In this document: in pieces, positions 26,976 through 35,326 of the stretch | Layout of the letters: each line of letters opens with the position of its first letter | Numbering within the stretch: the first letter of the stretch is position 1 | Assembly (NCBI GenBank): GCA_942493305.1 | Contig: OW818686.1 | Coordinates: 3,782,001-3,846,000 of the forward strand | Direction: 5' to 3' | DNA from: UBA7672 sp030824255 | GTDB taxonomy: Bacteria > Pseudomonadota > Alphaproteobacteria > Caulobacterales > Hyphomonadaceae | Length of the DNA stretch: 64,000 nt | The notes under the pieces: generated by a model | What the model saw: only the letters and a program-made list of their open reading frames with translations | The model's database searches: none | Told to the model about the DNA's origin: nothing | Made by a program: the position numbers and the translations under genes

Positions 26976-27534
26976 CCTGCTCTTCGCCGCGGACACGTCC
27001 GGTGCGAGCCGTCGGTTCCGCATCCTTGCGGTGATTGATTACTACACGCGCGAATGCCTGGCGCTGGGGGCGGACGCGTCCCTCTCCGGCGGCCGGGTCG
27101 CGCGCGAACTGGACGCCGTGATCCGGCTTTATGGAAAGCCTGAGCTTGTGGTCAGTGACAACGGAACGGAGCTGACCAGTGGCGCCATCCGCGAATAGCA
27201 GAACGAGAGCAGGGTTGGCTGGCACTACATCGCACCGGGCAAGCCGCAGCAGAATGGCTTCATCGAAAGCTTCAACGCCCGGCTGAGGAATGAACTCTTG
27301 AACGAGGAGGTGTTCGACAGCCTTGGGGCTGCAAGGAAGGCGCTCGCCATCCGGCGCCACGACTAAAACAACGTGCGTCCCCACTCGGCCCTGGGCAGCA
27401 TCCCGCCTGCCGCCGCGCGCGTGCCATCCGAGCTCTGGGGGGCTCAACGCCCCGCGCGCTCGCAAGCTGAGAAAAACCGAGTTATGAAAACCAAGGACTC
27501 TCCGAAAGGATGAGGGAGCCGAGGGGCTCAGACC
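26976..27534 (+). mobile_element. IS3-family (IS407-like) transposase remnant fused to the IS630 remnant
   Basis: From about 26976 the same open frame continues as an IS3 OrfB integrase core: RRFRILAVIDYYTRECLAL (first Asp), VVSDNGTELTSG (second Asp), GKPQQNGFIESFNARLRNEL (Glu), ending NNVRPHSALGSIPPA. Two nonsense codons break it: TAG at 27196-27198 and TAA at 27364-27366 where homologues have Tyr. An IS end-like sequence stops at about 27534, against RTX-coding remnant. Not functional. Confidence 0.8.
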
Positions 27535-27535
27535 A

Positions 27536-27760
27536 AACAACTAGGCTGGTGAACAATCCGACCCGCTGCATCGCCTTCGCCACCGAGCAGCAAGTCATCG
27601 CCGGTCCCGCTGGAAATATCGTCATAACCCCCAATTGCCGAGCAACCTGTCGTTGCCCGCCCAAACATTGGCGGTTTCGCTAGTGGAGGCCCTGATGAAC
27701 GAGTCGGGCGCATTGGTGGGACCTGCCCCGGGATTCCAAACGCCCATATGTTACCCATCG
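27536..27760 (-). pseudogene. RTX-repeat protein remnant, copy 1
   Basis: A short open stretch contains GYDDISSGTGDDLLLGGEGD, one and a half RTX nonapeptides, then RIVHQP, cut by the IS3 end. Upstream residues look out of frame. It is not continuous with the M10 protease gene, whose stop is at 27794. Its last 53 bp recur at 33389-33441, so this is a separate decayed RTX-like gene tail. Confidence 0.5.
27543..27595. repeat. 53-bp dispersed repeat, copy 1
   Basis: Matches 33389-33441 at 52 of 53 positions in the same orientation, 5.85 kb apart. On the minus strand both encode the end of an RTX repeat followed by IVHQP. Confidence 0.85.
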
Positions 27761-27793
27761 ACATATCGTTAGCGATGACGATCACCGCCGCGC

Positions 27794-30622
27794 TCAAGCA
27801 CCAAACAGCAGCCAGTCGTGACCGACTGGCTGCAACAAAGGCGAGGATGAATTGCTCGGGCTCAAGTCTTCTCCGGTCACCGGCGCAGACACGCAAGCGC
27901 GAGCAGCGCTAGCTGATCCGGGGTCGATCAGCCCGTTCCACTGCTCGAGTGTGAGACCGCTGACGTCCAGCGCGACGAAGTTACCGCCTGCATAACCCAG
28001 CAACGTGTCGTCGACCTGTCCATCGCCATCGGCGTCGATGGTCAGGAAACCCGACCACTGGAGCCCTCCAAGATCGAAGCTGTCTTCGGTTGGACTGAAA
28101 TCGAACGCGACATCCCAGTTGCAGCGTTCTCCGAGGTCGAAGATGTCGTGGCCTGCGCCACCCGTGTATATGTCGACATCCGACTCGAAGAAGTCGATCC
28201 CGCCGTCCAGCCGGTCATTGCCGTCGCCGCCGACCAGCCAGTCGGACCCGGAATCGCCCCGCAGCACATCATCGCCATCACGGCCGACCAGGGCGTCGTC
28301 GCCGCTTTCGCCAATGAGGACGTTGGCGTTGGCGTTTCCGAACAGACTATCGTTACTCGAGGACATTCCGACGACGCCATCGATCGAGTCATGGAACACG
28401 GTCCATGTTGTGTATGTCTGCCCTCCGACCACGAGCGAGTGCGAGAAGACTCCTGCCGCCAGATCCACCCAGTTGCCGCTTTCGGACATGACGAAGAGAT
28501 CTACACCTTCGCCGCCGATGAGCACGTTGACGCCCTCGCCGGCTTCGAGCCAGTCATCACCAGCCCCACCATCCAACCAGTCGTCGCCGCTGCCGCCGTA
28601 GACGAAGTCGTTGCCCGCCCCGGCAATCAGCACATCGTTGCCGCCGGAGCCTACGATAGCATCCGAACCCGCCCCACCGAAGGCACGGTCATCGCCATCG
28701 CCTCCGTCCAGCCCGTCATCGCCATCGCCGCCGTCCAGCCAGTCGTTGCCGTCACTACCCCACAGGTAGGCGTCATTCCCGGCCCCCCCGACAAGGGTGT
28801 CATTGCCCTCATCTCCATAGAATGAATCCTCCGCTGCGCCGCCGATGATGACATCATCGCCCATGCCGCCAAGCACCTGGCTGTAAATTCGGGAATTGTC
28901 CTGGATCCAGTCATTGCCGTCACCGCCGGAGATCCAGCCCAATCCGTCCAGCCCCCCTTGCCCGCCGATCAGTATGTCGTCATGCGCCGAGCCTTCGATC
29001 TCCTCAATGCTGGTAAGCGTGTCGACCGCGCCCCAGCCATCTATCGCCCACTGGCCGATAAGGTCCACCGTGACGCCCGCTGGATCGCCAGCGTGTATCA
29101 CGCGATCCATTCCCGCCCCGCCATTCAGCGTGTCATCGCCCGCGCCTCCAGACAGCCAGTCATTGCCCTGGTTTGCCGTTAGTGCATTGTTGGCGTCTCC
29201 ACCGAACAGCCTGTCATCGCCTGTACCCGATATGGCGTTCTCGACCACAACCCCTGCCGCCACTGTGAAACCGGCTTGTACACCACTGACATGCGAAAGC
29301 CGACCGCCGCCGCCTTCTGCGTGGATCAGCGTCGCGGGGCGCAAGTCGATTGTTGCCTGACGCGCCCCGAAATAAGTGATGGTGTCGATTCCGTCCACAT
29401 CCCAGATCGCACGGTAAGTCGCGCCAACTATGTTTGCGTCGAACAATGTGTAGGTCGTGTCTCCTGCATTTGCCTGCGTGTTGGCGCCATAGCGTTGCTG
29501 CAGCAGAGCGATGTCCAGCGGTCCAGGCGTCGACTGTCGACCATAATTCAGCGAGGCGGACGTGCCGTGATAGCCCGGAGCGCCGTCATTATAGGACATC
29601 GTCGTGAAGATGCCCTGATTGAGGTCGTATGTCCCATAAGAGCCATGGGGCTCAACAACGCCCTCCATGATTTCTGAACTGAGAGTCCCCACGCTGCCAT
29701 TGTCGTGTGGGTGTGCCAAACCAAGCCCGTGGCCAAACTCGTGGATCAGAGTGACGAAACCGGCCCCACCAGGCTGGAGGCCTTGATCCGTCCATCCGGG
29801 GCCAGACGGATCGAAGGCGCCATAACCGGTCGGACCAGGTGCGAACTGCCCGAGCACCCCGGGCTCGAGGTCGGCTAGCAGCAGCACAAACGTTGCGCCC
29901 GTCTCCACGAAAGTCTGAGTGAAGGTGAGGTTGGTGATGTCCTCAAACGTTCCGAGCGCCGCAAACGCCGCCGCGATCTCTGCTGGCGTCCAACTGCGCT
30001 GCGCGATCAGGCCCTGATGCGTCTCGCCCGTGGAAGCGAAATATACAGTGATGTTGGCTGTGGGAACGACATACCCGAAATCAATCGTGTGCAGCGGATT
30101 CTGGGCGGAGCCAACCGCCGCTGTGACCACGTACCCGCCCGTTAGCGTTGCGCCGCCTTCCCCTTCGTACGCGCGTGCGTTCAGCCAATAGGTCCCGGTC
30201 GTGGTCGCCGTAAACCGCAGCATGCTGTCCGTACCGGGCCCGGCATCATCATCGATCGCGACCAGCAGCCCGGTTGGCCCCCACAGTTCCAGGAATGTGT
30301 CCGTCAACGGCGTCGCGCCATGGCCGGTAGAGGTGAAGACATAGCTCTGACCGCCAACGAGTTCGACGCGGAACCAATCGCTGTCGCCCGGCGCGTTAAC
30401 CACGCCCTCCTGCAAACCACCGATTGCAAGCGTGAACTGCGTCGACGTGTTGCCGGGGATTGTATCGGCAGGCCCCTGTGCGCGAGGTCCCGCATCCGTT
30501 ACCAGCGCCTCCCATCCGAACGTGGGGGATAATGTTCGATAGCTTTCCGAGCCACCTTCGCGTTGGACGTCATTCGGATCCTGCAGGAAACGCTGACCCG
30601 AATTGCCAGTTCTTCGAAGCAT
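27794..30622 (-). CDS. Secreted M10-family (serralysin-like) metalloprotease with RTX repeats
   Basis: 942 residues from the ATG at 30622, which has GGGGGAG upstream. A bacterial pre-peptidase domain (DSDWFRVELVGGQSYVFTST) comes first. The protease domain follows, with zinc site HEFGHGLGLAHPH and Met-turn TTMSYND. The C-terminal half carries over ten RTX nonapeptides (for example GGAGDDTLNGGAGMD, GGDGDDGLDGGDGDD) that bind calcium. There is no Sec signal, and the C-terminus ends DWLLFGA, as expected for type I secretion. No T1SS genes lie nearby, so a distant exporter must serve it. Likely extracellular proteolysis. Confidence 0.92.
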   Translation of the reverse strand: MLRRTGNSGQRFLQDPNDVQREGGSESYRTLSPTFGWEALVTDAGPRAQGPADTIPGNTSTQFTLAIGGLQEGVVNAPGDSDWFRVELVGGQSYVFTSTGHGATPLTDTFLELWGPTGLLVAIDDDAGPGTDSMLRFTATTTGTYWLNARAYEGEGGATLTGGYVVTAAVGSAQNPLHTIDFGYVVPTANITVYFASTGETHQGLIAQRSWTPAEIAAAFAALGTFEDITNLTFTQTFVETGATFVLLLADLEPGVLGQFAPGPTGYGAFDPSGPGWTDQGLQPGGAGFVTLIHEFGHGLGLAHPHDNGSVGTLSSEIMEGVVEPHGSYGTYDLNQGIFTTMSYNDGAPGYHGTSASLNYGRQSTPGPLDIALLQQRYGANTQANAGDTTYTLFDANIVGATYRAIWDVDGIDTITYFGARQATIDLRPATLIHAEGGGGRLSHVSGVQAGFTVAAGVVVENAISGTGDDRLFGGDANNALTANQGNDWLSGGAGDDTLNGGAGMDRVIHAGDPAGVTVDLIGQWAIDGWGAVDTLTSIEEIEGSAHDDILIGGQGGLDGLGWISGGDGNDWIQDNSRIYSQVLGGMGDDVIIGGAAEDSFYGDEGNDTLVGGAGNDAYLWGSDGNDWLDGGDGDDGLDGGDGDDRAFGGAGSDAIVGSGGNDVLIAGAGNDFVYGGSGDDWLDGGAGDDWLEAGEGVNVLIGGEGVDLFVMSESGNWVDLAAGVFSHSLVVGGQTYTTWTVFHDSIDGVVGMSSSNDSLFGNANANVLIGESGDDALVGRDGDDVLRGDSGSDWLVGGDGNDRLDGGIDFFESDVDIYTGGAGHDIFDLGERCNWDVAFDFSPTEDSFDLGGLQWSGFLTIDADGDGQVDDTLLGYAGGNFVALDVSGLTLEQWNGLIDPGSASAARACVSAPVTGEDLSPSNSSSPLLQPVGHDWLLFGA

Positions 30623-30891
30623 TAGGTGCTCCCCCATCCCTGCTATTGTCTGTGGCTCAGATGCTGGCGGATTTGAGACGCCTTGGCTACCCATTGCGGG
30701 TTAGGTCGGTCGGCTTTTCACCTGAGGCTGAAGGCACGACACACCAGGCGCCTGCATCGAGGCGATGGCGAATGCGCAGGGACTTTTATCCCATCAGGCC
30801 CCATCCGTCCGATCCGTATGGCAGCACCACGGAAACTTCCGGCCTGAAGTCGCGGCGCTAACCGCCGTCCAGGTCAAACCCGCCCGCCATC

Positions 30892-31192
30892 TCACGCAGG
30901 AAGAGTCGACAACGCTTCAAAGGCCAGCGCCTCAAGCCGGGGATCCACCATCATCGCTATTCCAGCGACCGCCCAAGCCGGTCCATCGGCGAACTCGTTC
31001 CATTGAGCAAGCGTCACGCCAGCGACATTGGGGCACCACAACAACCGATCGCGATGTTTGCTTCGATTGTCCGGAATCGGAGGGCGCTCCAGTCGTTGGC
31101 CGCGAGTTGGTTACAGCCGAGCACGTGCGCCGGGAGCCCGAAGTTACCATACTCTGGGAAGCAGTCAGGTTCAACTTTCCGCCAAAGCCTCA
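30892..31192 (-). pseudogene. Decayed coding remnant, family unknown
   Basis: Two overlapping frames read like protein: one contains CFPEYGNFGLPAHVLGC and LAANDWSALRFRTIEANIA, and the next continues GVTLAQWNEFADGPAWAVAG and MMVDPRLEALAFEALS before a stop at 30892. One frameshift near 31040 would join them. Its 5' side ends at the direct repeat at 31201, so the gene was probably truncated there. No family recognised, and the coding nature itself is uncertain. Confidence 0.3.
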
Positions 31193-31200
31193 GTCACGTG

Positions 31201-31390
31201 GTCTGAACAGGTTGAGGCCTTGTCCGCACAATCAAGAATCGAACTCCAGACCTCCTCCGGGATCACCCTGAATTTCCGTCCGTTGCCGGACGTTTCCGAC
31301 CTGGCTCGCTCGTTTTCATTGTGCCTTTAGTGTGCCTGAGAACGCACAAATCGCTGAAAACAAAGGGCTCTGTGCGCCGTCCATCACCGA
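31201..31390. repeat. Long direct repeat, copy 1 (orphan integrative-element end)
   Basis: Co-linear with 37383-37570 at a constant offset of 6,180 bp from 31241 on, about 85% identical over the 150 bp I compared base by base. It includes GAACTCCAGACCTC, a GC hairpin-like CCGTTGCCGGACGG-type block, GTTTCCGACCTGG and the paired TGTGCCT motif (31320 and 31331) also seen upstream of the dusA-linked integrase. No integrase follows. Confidence 0.8.
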
Positions 31391-31516
31391 ACTTAGAAAT
31401 CGGCGTCCGGTTTGGCATAGGACAGACAGCTCTGTCCTGGCTCACAGGTCCCACCCGCCTGACTGAACATGCGAATTCTCAGCAGCCGGTCCCGTTCTGC
31501 CCATTGCTGCCAGCAG

Positions 31517-31906
31517 CTAAGCAGACTCGCGCTGCAATGCCTTTCTGACATGTTCCGGATCCCTCGCGATCACCGTCAGATAGGCTCGCGCGGGTTGATC
31601 CGGAGAAGATCGTCCCTGCTCCCAATCACGCAGCGTCCCTAGCGGAATATGGTAGCGCGCGGCGAATTCCTGCTGCGTCAGCGAGAGCGCTCGGCGAAGC
31701 GTCTGAACGCGCGGCACGCGCTTCAGGAGTTTAACGCTCTTCGTCGCCAGTGGTCGATTGTCCGGATCTGATTTAGCGGCGGCCAACAGTGCGGCCTCAG
31801 TCAGTTCGCGCGGCCTGGCGGGCTTGATCAGCTTTTTTCTGCCAGCAACAATGCGGGTAAGCGTACCATCACGCTCCATTCTCACGGTAGTAGATGTCTT
31901 TTTCAT
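31517..31906 (-). CDS. HTH-type antitoxin partner of BrnT
   Basis: 129 residues. A basic, poorly structured N-terminus of about 60 residues precedes a C-terminal XRE-like helix-turn-helix: LRRALSLTQQEFAARYHIPLGTLRDWEQGRSSPDQPARAYL. It overlaps the end of the brnT-like gene by 38 bp. BrnT systems with an XRE-type antitoxin in place of BrnA are common; the antitoxin binds the toxin and represses the operon. A start at the second Met (31879) is possible and would still overlap. Confidence 0.8.
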   Translation of the reverse strand: MKKTSTTVRMERDGTLTRIVAGRKKLIKPARPRELTEAALLAAAKSDPDNRPLATKSVKLLKRVPRVQTLRRALSLTQQEFAARYHIPLGTLRDWEQGRSSPDQPARAYLTVIARDPEHVRKALQRESA

Positions 31907-32150
31907 CTCGGAGCGCCTTGCGAGCGGAAATCAGTCGGATGCGTTCATCGCGTTCGGTGTAAACGACAACAAGGATGGTGCCGTCGGCCATGCCAAGCAG
32001 GATTGTTCGCTCTTCGCCGTAGTCTTCGCGCTGATCAATCCATTCGACCGCCAAAGGGTCTGTAAACGCCTTGGCCGCCAATTCGAAACTCACGCCATGC
32101 TTGCGACGGTTCTCAAGTGCCTTCTCATCATCCCATTCAAACTCGAGCAT
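31869..32150 (-). CDS. BrnT-family ribonuclease toxin
   Basis: 93 residues: MLEFEWDDEKALENRRKHGVSF is the signature N-terminus (FEWDxxKAxxNxxKHGVxF), followed by FTDPLAVEWIDQR, ERTILLGMADGTILVVVYTER and IRLISARKALRDEKDIYY. BrnT toxins have a RelE-like fold and cleave RNA to halt translation. The antitoxin gene follows with an overlap, giving the toxin-first order typical of BrnT operons. It may help to keep this segment of DNA in the population. Confidence 0.9.
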   Translation of the reverse strand: MLEFEWDDEKALENRRKHGVSFELAAKAFTDPLAVEWIDQREDYGEERTILLGMADGTILVVVYTERDERIRLISARKALRDEKDIYYRENGA

Positions 32151-32334
32151 GGTGTACTGGTTACCCGTAGTAATGTCAAGATCGAGGTGGGCGCGATGAC
32201 CATAGCAAATCGAACAGGCTAAACGACCAACTCAGCGCGATCGTCGTCAATTCGATGAAGCTGGGCGATCCCGGATGGTGACCGCTCTGAGGATCGCTTG
32301 GCAGAGTTCAGCTCAACATCGTCGCAGCTGCACT

Positions 32335-32871
32335 TCAACTCGCCATTCTTCCCATTTGTTGAAGCACCCAGCGGAGACCCTCAGCATTTCCACGGGCATC
32401 ATCGACGGGATTGTGGGTGTGCCTGGTGATACGCTGCTTTTTCCAGCTCGAGGCATTGAGTGGGTCGCTCCTGCGACCTGCATCGAGATCGCCAATCCGT
32501 CGAGCGCTGAACCCGGCCGGATTTCCTCCCAAGTATTTGTGGCAGTACCAGTTCCAGAACTGCCAATCGAAGGCCGGGTTATCAGACCAGAATACCGGAC
32601 GCCTTCCCTTCGTTATCCCGTCCAGCCATTTCACCGCGGCCGCCATAACCGCTCCAGGTTCAGCGAAGGCGTTCTGAGCATCGAAGGATATGCCGCTGAC
32701 TGCGCGTGCTCGCGGAATACCCGGCGAGTCGATCACTGGGGCCGTCTCACCCAGAAAGCTGCAGGAAGGATCGGCCACGGAGACAAGACCAAACGCGATC
32801 ATGTTTTACAGGCCAGGGCACGGCCCATCAGCCTCCACGTCGAAAACGAAGTGCTGCGTCCAATCAGACAT
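32335..32871 (-). pseudogene. DEDDh 3'-5' exoribonuclease (Rv2179c-like, DUF5051) with one nonsense codon
   Basis: From the ATG at 32871 (GGGAGAG upstream) the frame reads HFVFDVEADGPCPGL, then TAA at 32806-32808, then NMIAFGLVSVADPS and onward to NPAFDWQFWNWY and HTHNPVDDARGNAEGL. These are the D-x-E, central D and H...D motifs of a DEDDh exonuclease of the DUF5051 type. Homologues have Tyr where the stop lies. Everything else is in frame to the natural end, so inactivation looks recent. Translation restarting at 32802 would lack the first catalytic motif. Confidence 0.78.
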
Positions 32872-33207
32872 CATCTCTCCCAAACAGAATCCCGCTCTTG
32901 ACGCATGCTCCGCACCGATCCGCGCATCGGTCGCCTGCCGAACAGTGCTGGACCAGGGCATCACCGCGTGCAGGCGCAGCTCATTTTATAAGCCGTTCGA
33001 GATCGTGTCTTCCCTACCCGGCGATGCCGCAATGTCTGTGAAGAACGCGCAGCGCCAACTGTGCCTGCAGCGTGCCTAGGTCGCGCCAAACAATTGATCT
33101 TCGTGGACTTGCGATCCGATGGCACAACTGGAGCGACTGGCACTACCAACGAAGCGTGGCTGATCTAGGTAGGGGCAACTACGGCCCCCTCGCTAGTTGA
33201 GACGACT
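32872..33207. other. Stretch without recognisable genes
   Basis: About 335 bp between the exonuclease pseudogene and the second RTX remnant. No convincing frame, RNA or repeat was seen. Confidence 0.35.
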
Positions 33208-33441
33208 TCAACGCCCATTGGCGAGCTCATGCCGAATTACGAAGCCGCCCAGTAAATACCGATTTCCCTGACTCACGATTAACGAGGTCGGATACCCGCC
33301 CTTGCTGGCTTCTCGTCGAAAACTGACATTGCAGCGCGCCGCTGTAGCTGCCCTCATCGACGACAATCGGGGCCCAGTCGAAACCACCAGGCTGGTGAAC
33401 AATCGGACCCGCTGCATCGCCTTCGCCACCGAGCAGCAAGT
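33208..33441 (-). pseudogene. RTX-repeat protein remnant, copy 2
   Basis: Starts LLGGEGDAAGPIVHQPGGFD and continues WAPIVVDEGSYSGALQCQF; a frame change is then needed to read GGYPTSLIVSQGNRYLLGGF. It lacks a start and abuts the stop of the J-like gene (33452) within about 10 bp, as if joined by recombination. Its first 53 bp match the remnant at 27543-27595. The downstream part gives a glimpse of the non-RTX C-terminus of the lost gene. Confidence 0.5.
33389..33441. repeat. 53-bp dispersed repeat, copy 2
   Basis: One mismatch to 27543-27595 in 53 bp, same orientation. The sharp end of the match next to the J-like gene suggests a recombination junction. Confidence 0.85.
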
Positions 33442-33451
33442 TGCGCGTAAG

Positions 33452-35326
33452 TCATTTGTTCGCCGGCGCTACGTCCTCGCTCTCGGTGTTGTATCGGAGC
33501 GTGTACTCCAACGGGAGGCCGCCCACTTGCTCACCGTCCAGCGATGGCGGTCGGTATCTTATGTCTTTCATGGCCAGCAGGCCGACTTCGCCGAGGCCCA
33601 CGTTCGGTGGTTCTTCTGACTTGATGTGACAGCTGGTTGCCAGCCCCTTGGAGCTGATAGCGCATTCAAGCACCACCTTTCCTGCCGTCGAGTTGTCGAC
33701 GCCGAAATGATCGGCCAGCGCCTGACCGTCGAGTCGATCTGGGTTTTCAAGTTGCTCCGCATCGGTGTCGGCGTGCACTGGGTCGAACTTCGGCATCCGG
33801 CTGCGCGGCTTTCGAGACGACGGTTTCACGTCCGGCACGGTGAGACCGAAGGCCGCGAAATAGGGAGCCACATCGGGGTTTACGGCCAGCGCATCCGACA
33901 TGTCCCTTGATCTTGCGAGACCTGGGCCGTCACTAGGTAGCGTGGAGACGAGCCCCCTGCCAAACAACGCAAAGGCATCGTCCGGAGACGCCTTGAGAAT
34001 TGCTTCGAAGTGGTCGAGGGCGATCTCTGGCTCCCCTAGTCGCAACGCAATGATGCCAGCATACTGTCGCATCAGCAGAGAATCCGGCGTCATCTCCAGT
34101 ATTCTCTTGCAGCGGAGGTCTGCCTCGCTGGCGGCGAAGGTTTCATCGCGGAGAGAGAGCTTGCCCAGCCGATTGACAGTTTCCGAGCAGTCACGCCGCG
34201 CAGCATAGCGTTTGACTGAATCGCTGGCGTTTGCGGGGAGCCGATCAAAGAGGGTGCCGGGCTGGGGAGGTGGTGCGGGCCTGACCTCAACAATGGACAT
34301 TGGTCTGGGGGCATCGCGTCCCAGGTAGTTGTCTATCGCTTCTCTATGCTCCATCGCGAGAAATACAATTGGGCTTAGAACAATAGCAAATGCCAGGATG
34401 ACAAACCCGTTGGTCACAGTGCCTGCGAGGGGCGCGCGCTTGACCCACCACTTGACCGCGTCCTCGTTGAGCGTATCGCGAACCGTTGAGGTGCTGACGT
34501 ACTCGAGGAACTCCATGACCCGCCGGGCACGCCAGAAGCTGAAGAACCGGTTCAACAGACCACGCTTCGACGGCGGCAACATCGTCTCCATCCAGGCGGC
34601 ATGGTACTCGTGCCGTTTATTCGCAAGGCGCTTGAGCAGTCGGTCTCCGGCAAGTTCTTCAGCGACACGTCCGCGCAGATAAAGCACGTGCAAGGCGGCG
34701 GCGTTGCGGCGTCCGACTCGCTCGTTGTCCCATTCGAAAAATGCGATCGCCGGATCAAAGAGAGGGTTTGACGCCGGGCGATTTGTGACCAGAATGTGCG
34801 CCAGCCAGCTCTCGGTGGCCGCGAAGACGTCGAGCTGCTGGATCGCAGGCGATTTCAGGATGGCATTGAAGGCTTCGAGGCGCTCTTGTGGTGAGCGATC
34901 TTCCTGAAGCAGCGTGACGAGGCATCGGCAGAGCGCATCGTGGTCGCGCCGTTCGATCTCCAGCGGATCGCGCGTGGCCGTTTCCGGCGGTGTGTGTGCG
35001 ACACGGGGACCGGGCGAAGCGGCGTGCACAACAGACACCCGTTCGGCAGGAGGTGGTTCGTCATCTGCGCCTGTGTCTTCATCGTCGGCTTCGCTTGCCT
35101 CTATCTTCTCGCGGGCAGAGCCTTCCGAGCTGCCATCGCTTGCTGCACGCATCTGCATGTACCGGGCGTATCCGAGTGCGTGCTCGTAGGCCTCTCGCAG
35201 TTTCTTGAATCTGTCGGCGTCATCCTCCGGATTTGTGACCCGAAGTCTTGTCGCGTAGGCGCGGCGGATGTCGGCTTCGCTCGCTGTCTCTTCTATGCCG
35301 AGGACGTCCCAGAATGGCGCGCGCAT
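33452..35326 (-). CDS. Membrane-spanning J-like protein with TonB-like C-terminal domain (HscC partner)
   Basis: 624 residues. The N-terminal 50 residues are J-domain-like (FWDVLGIEETASEADIRRAY ... FKKLREAYEHAL), but the essential HPD is replaced by NPE (RVTNPEDDADRF). An acidic linker and helical region follow. One transmembrane helix (GFVILAFAIVLSPIVFLAM, about residue 315) comes next, then TPR-like helices and a C-terminal TonB/TolA-like domain (GKVVLECAISSKGLATSCHI ... YRPPSLDGEQV). The ATG overlaps the hscC stop (TGATG), so the two are coupled. It probably recruits or tethers the Hsp70 at the inner membrane. Confidence 0.8.
   Translation of the reverse strand: MRAPFWDVLGIEETASEADIRRAYATRLRVTNPEDDADRFKKLREAYEHALGYARYMQMRAASDGSSEGSAREKIEASEADDEDTGADDEPPPAERVSVVHAASPGPRVAHTPPETATRDPLEIERRDHDALCRCLVTLLQEDRSPQERLEAFNAILKSPAIQQLDVFAATESWLAHILVTNRPASNPLFDPAIAFFEWDNERVGRRNAAALHVLYLRGRVAEELAGDRLLKRLANKRHEYHAAWMETMLPPSKRGLLNRFFSFWRARRVMEFLEYVSTSTVRDTLNEDAVKWWVKRAPLAGTVTNGFVILAFAIVLSPIVFLAMEHREAIDNYLGRDAPRPMSIVEVRPAPPPQPGTLFDRLPANASDSVKRYAARRDCSETVNRLGKLSLRDETFAASEADLRCKRILEMTPDSLLMRQYAGIIALRLGEPEIALDHFEAILKASPDDAFALFGRGLVSTLPSDGPGLARSRDMSDALAVNPDVAPYFAAFGLTVPDVKPSSRKPRSRMPKFDPVHADTDAEQLENPDRLDGQALADHFGVDNSTAGKVVLECAISSKGLATSCHIKSEEPPNVGLGEVGLLAMKDIRYRPPSLDGEQVGGLPLEYTLRYNTESEDVAPANK

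Noticed and set aside
28148..28825. Repetitive plus-strand frame and short tandem repeats resembling a CRISPR-like array
   Set aside because: The periodicity is the 27-bp coding repeat of RTX nonapeptides on the minus strand. Units are degenerate and there are no spacers.
31225..31260. Possible tRNA 3' end in the direct repeat (GAATCGAACTCC resembles an inverted T-loop)
   Set aside because: No acceptor stem, anticodon arm or CCA could be folded around it in either copy, so a tRNA call is not supported.
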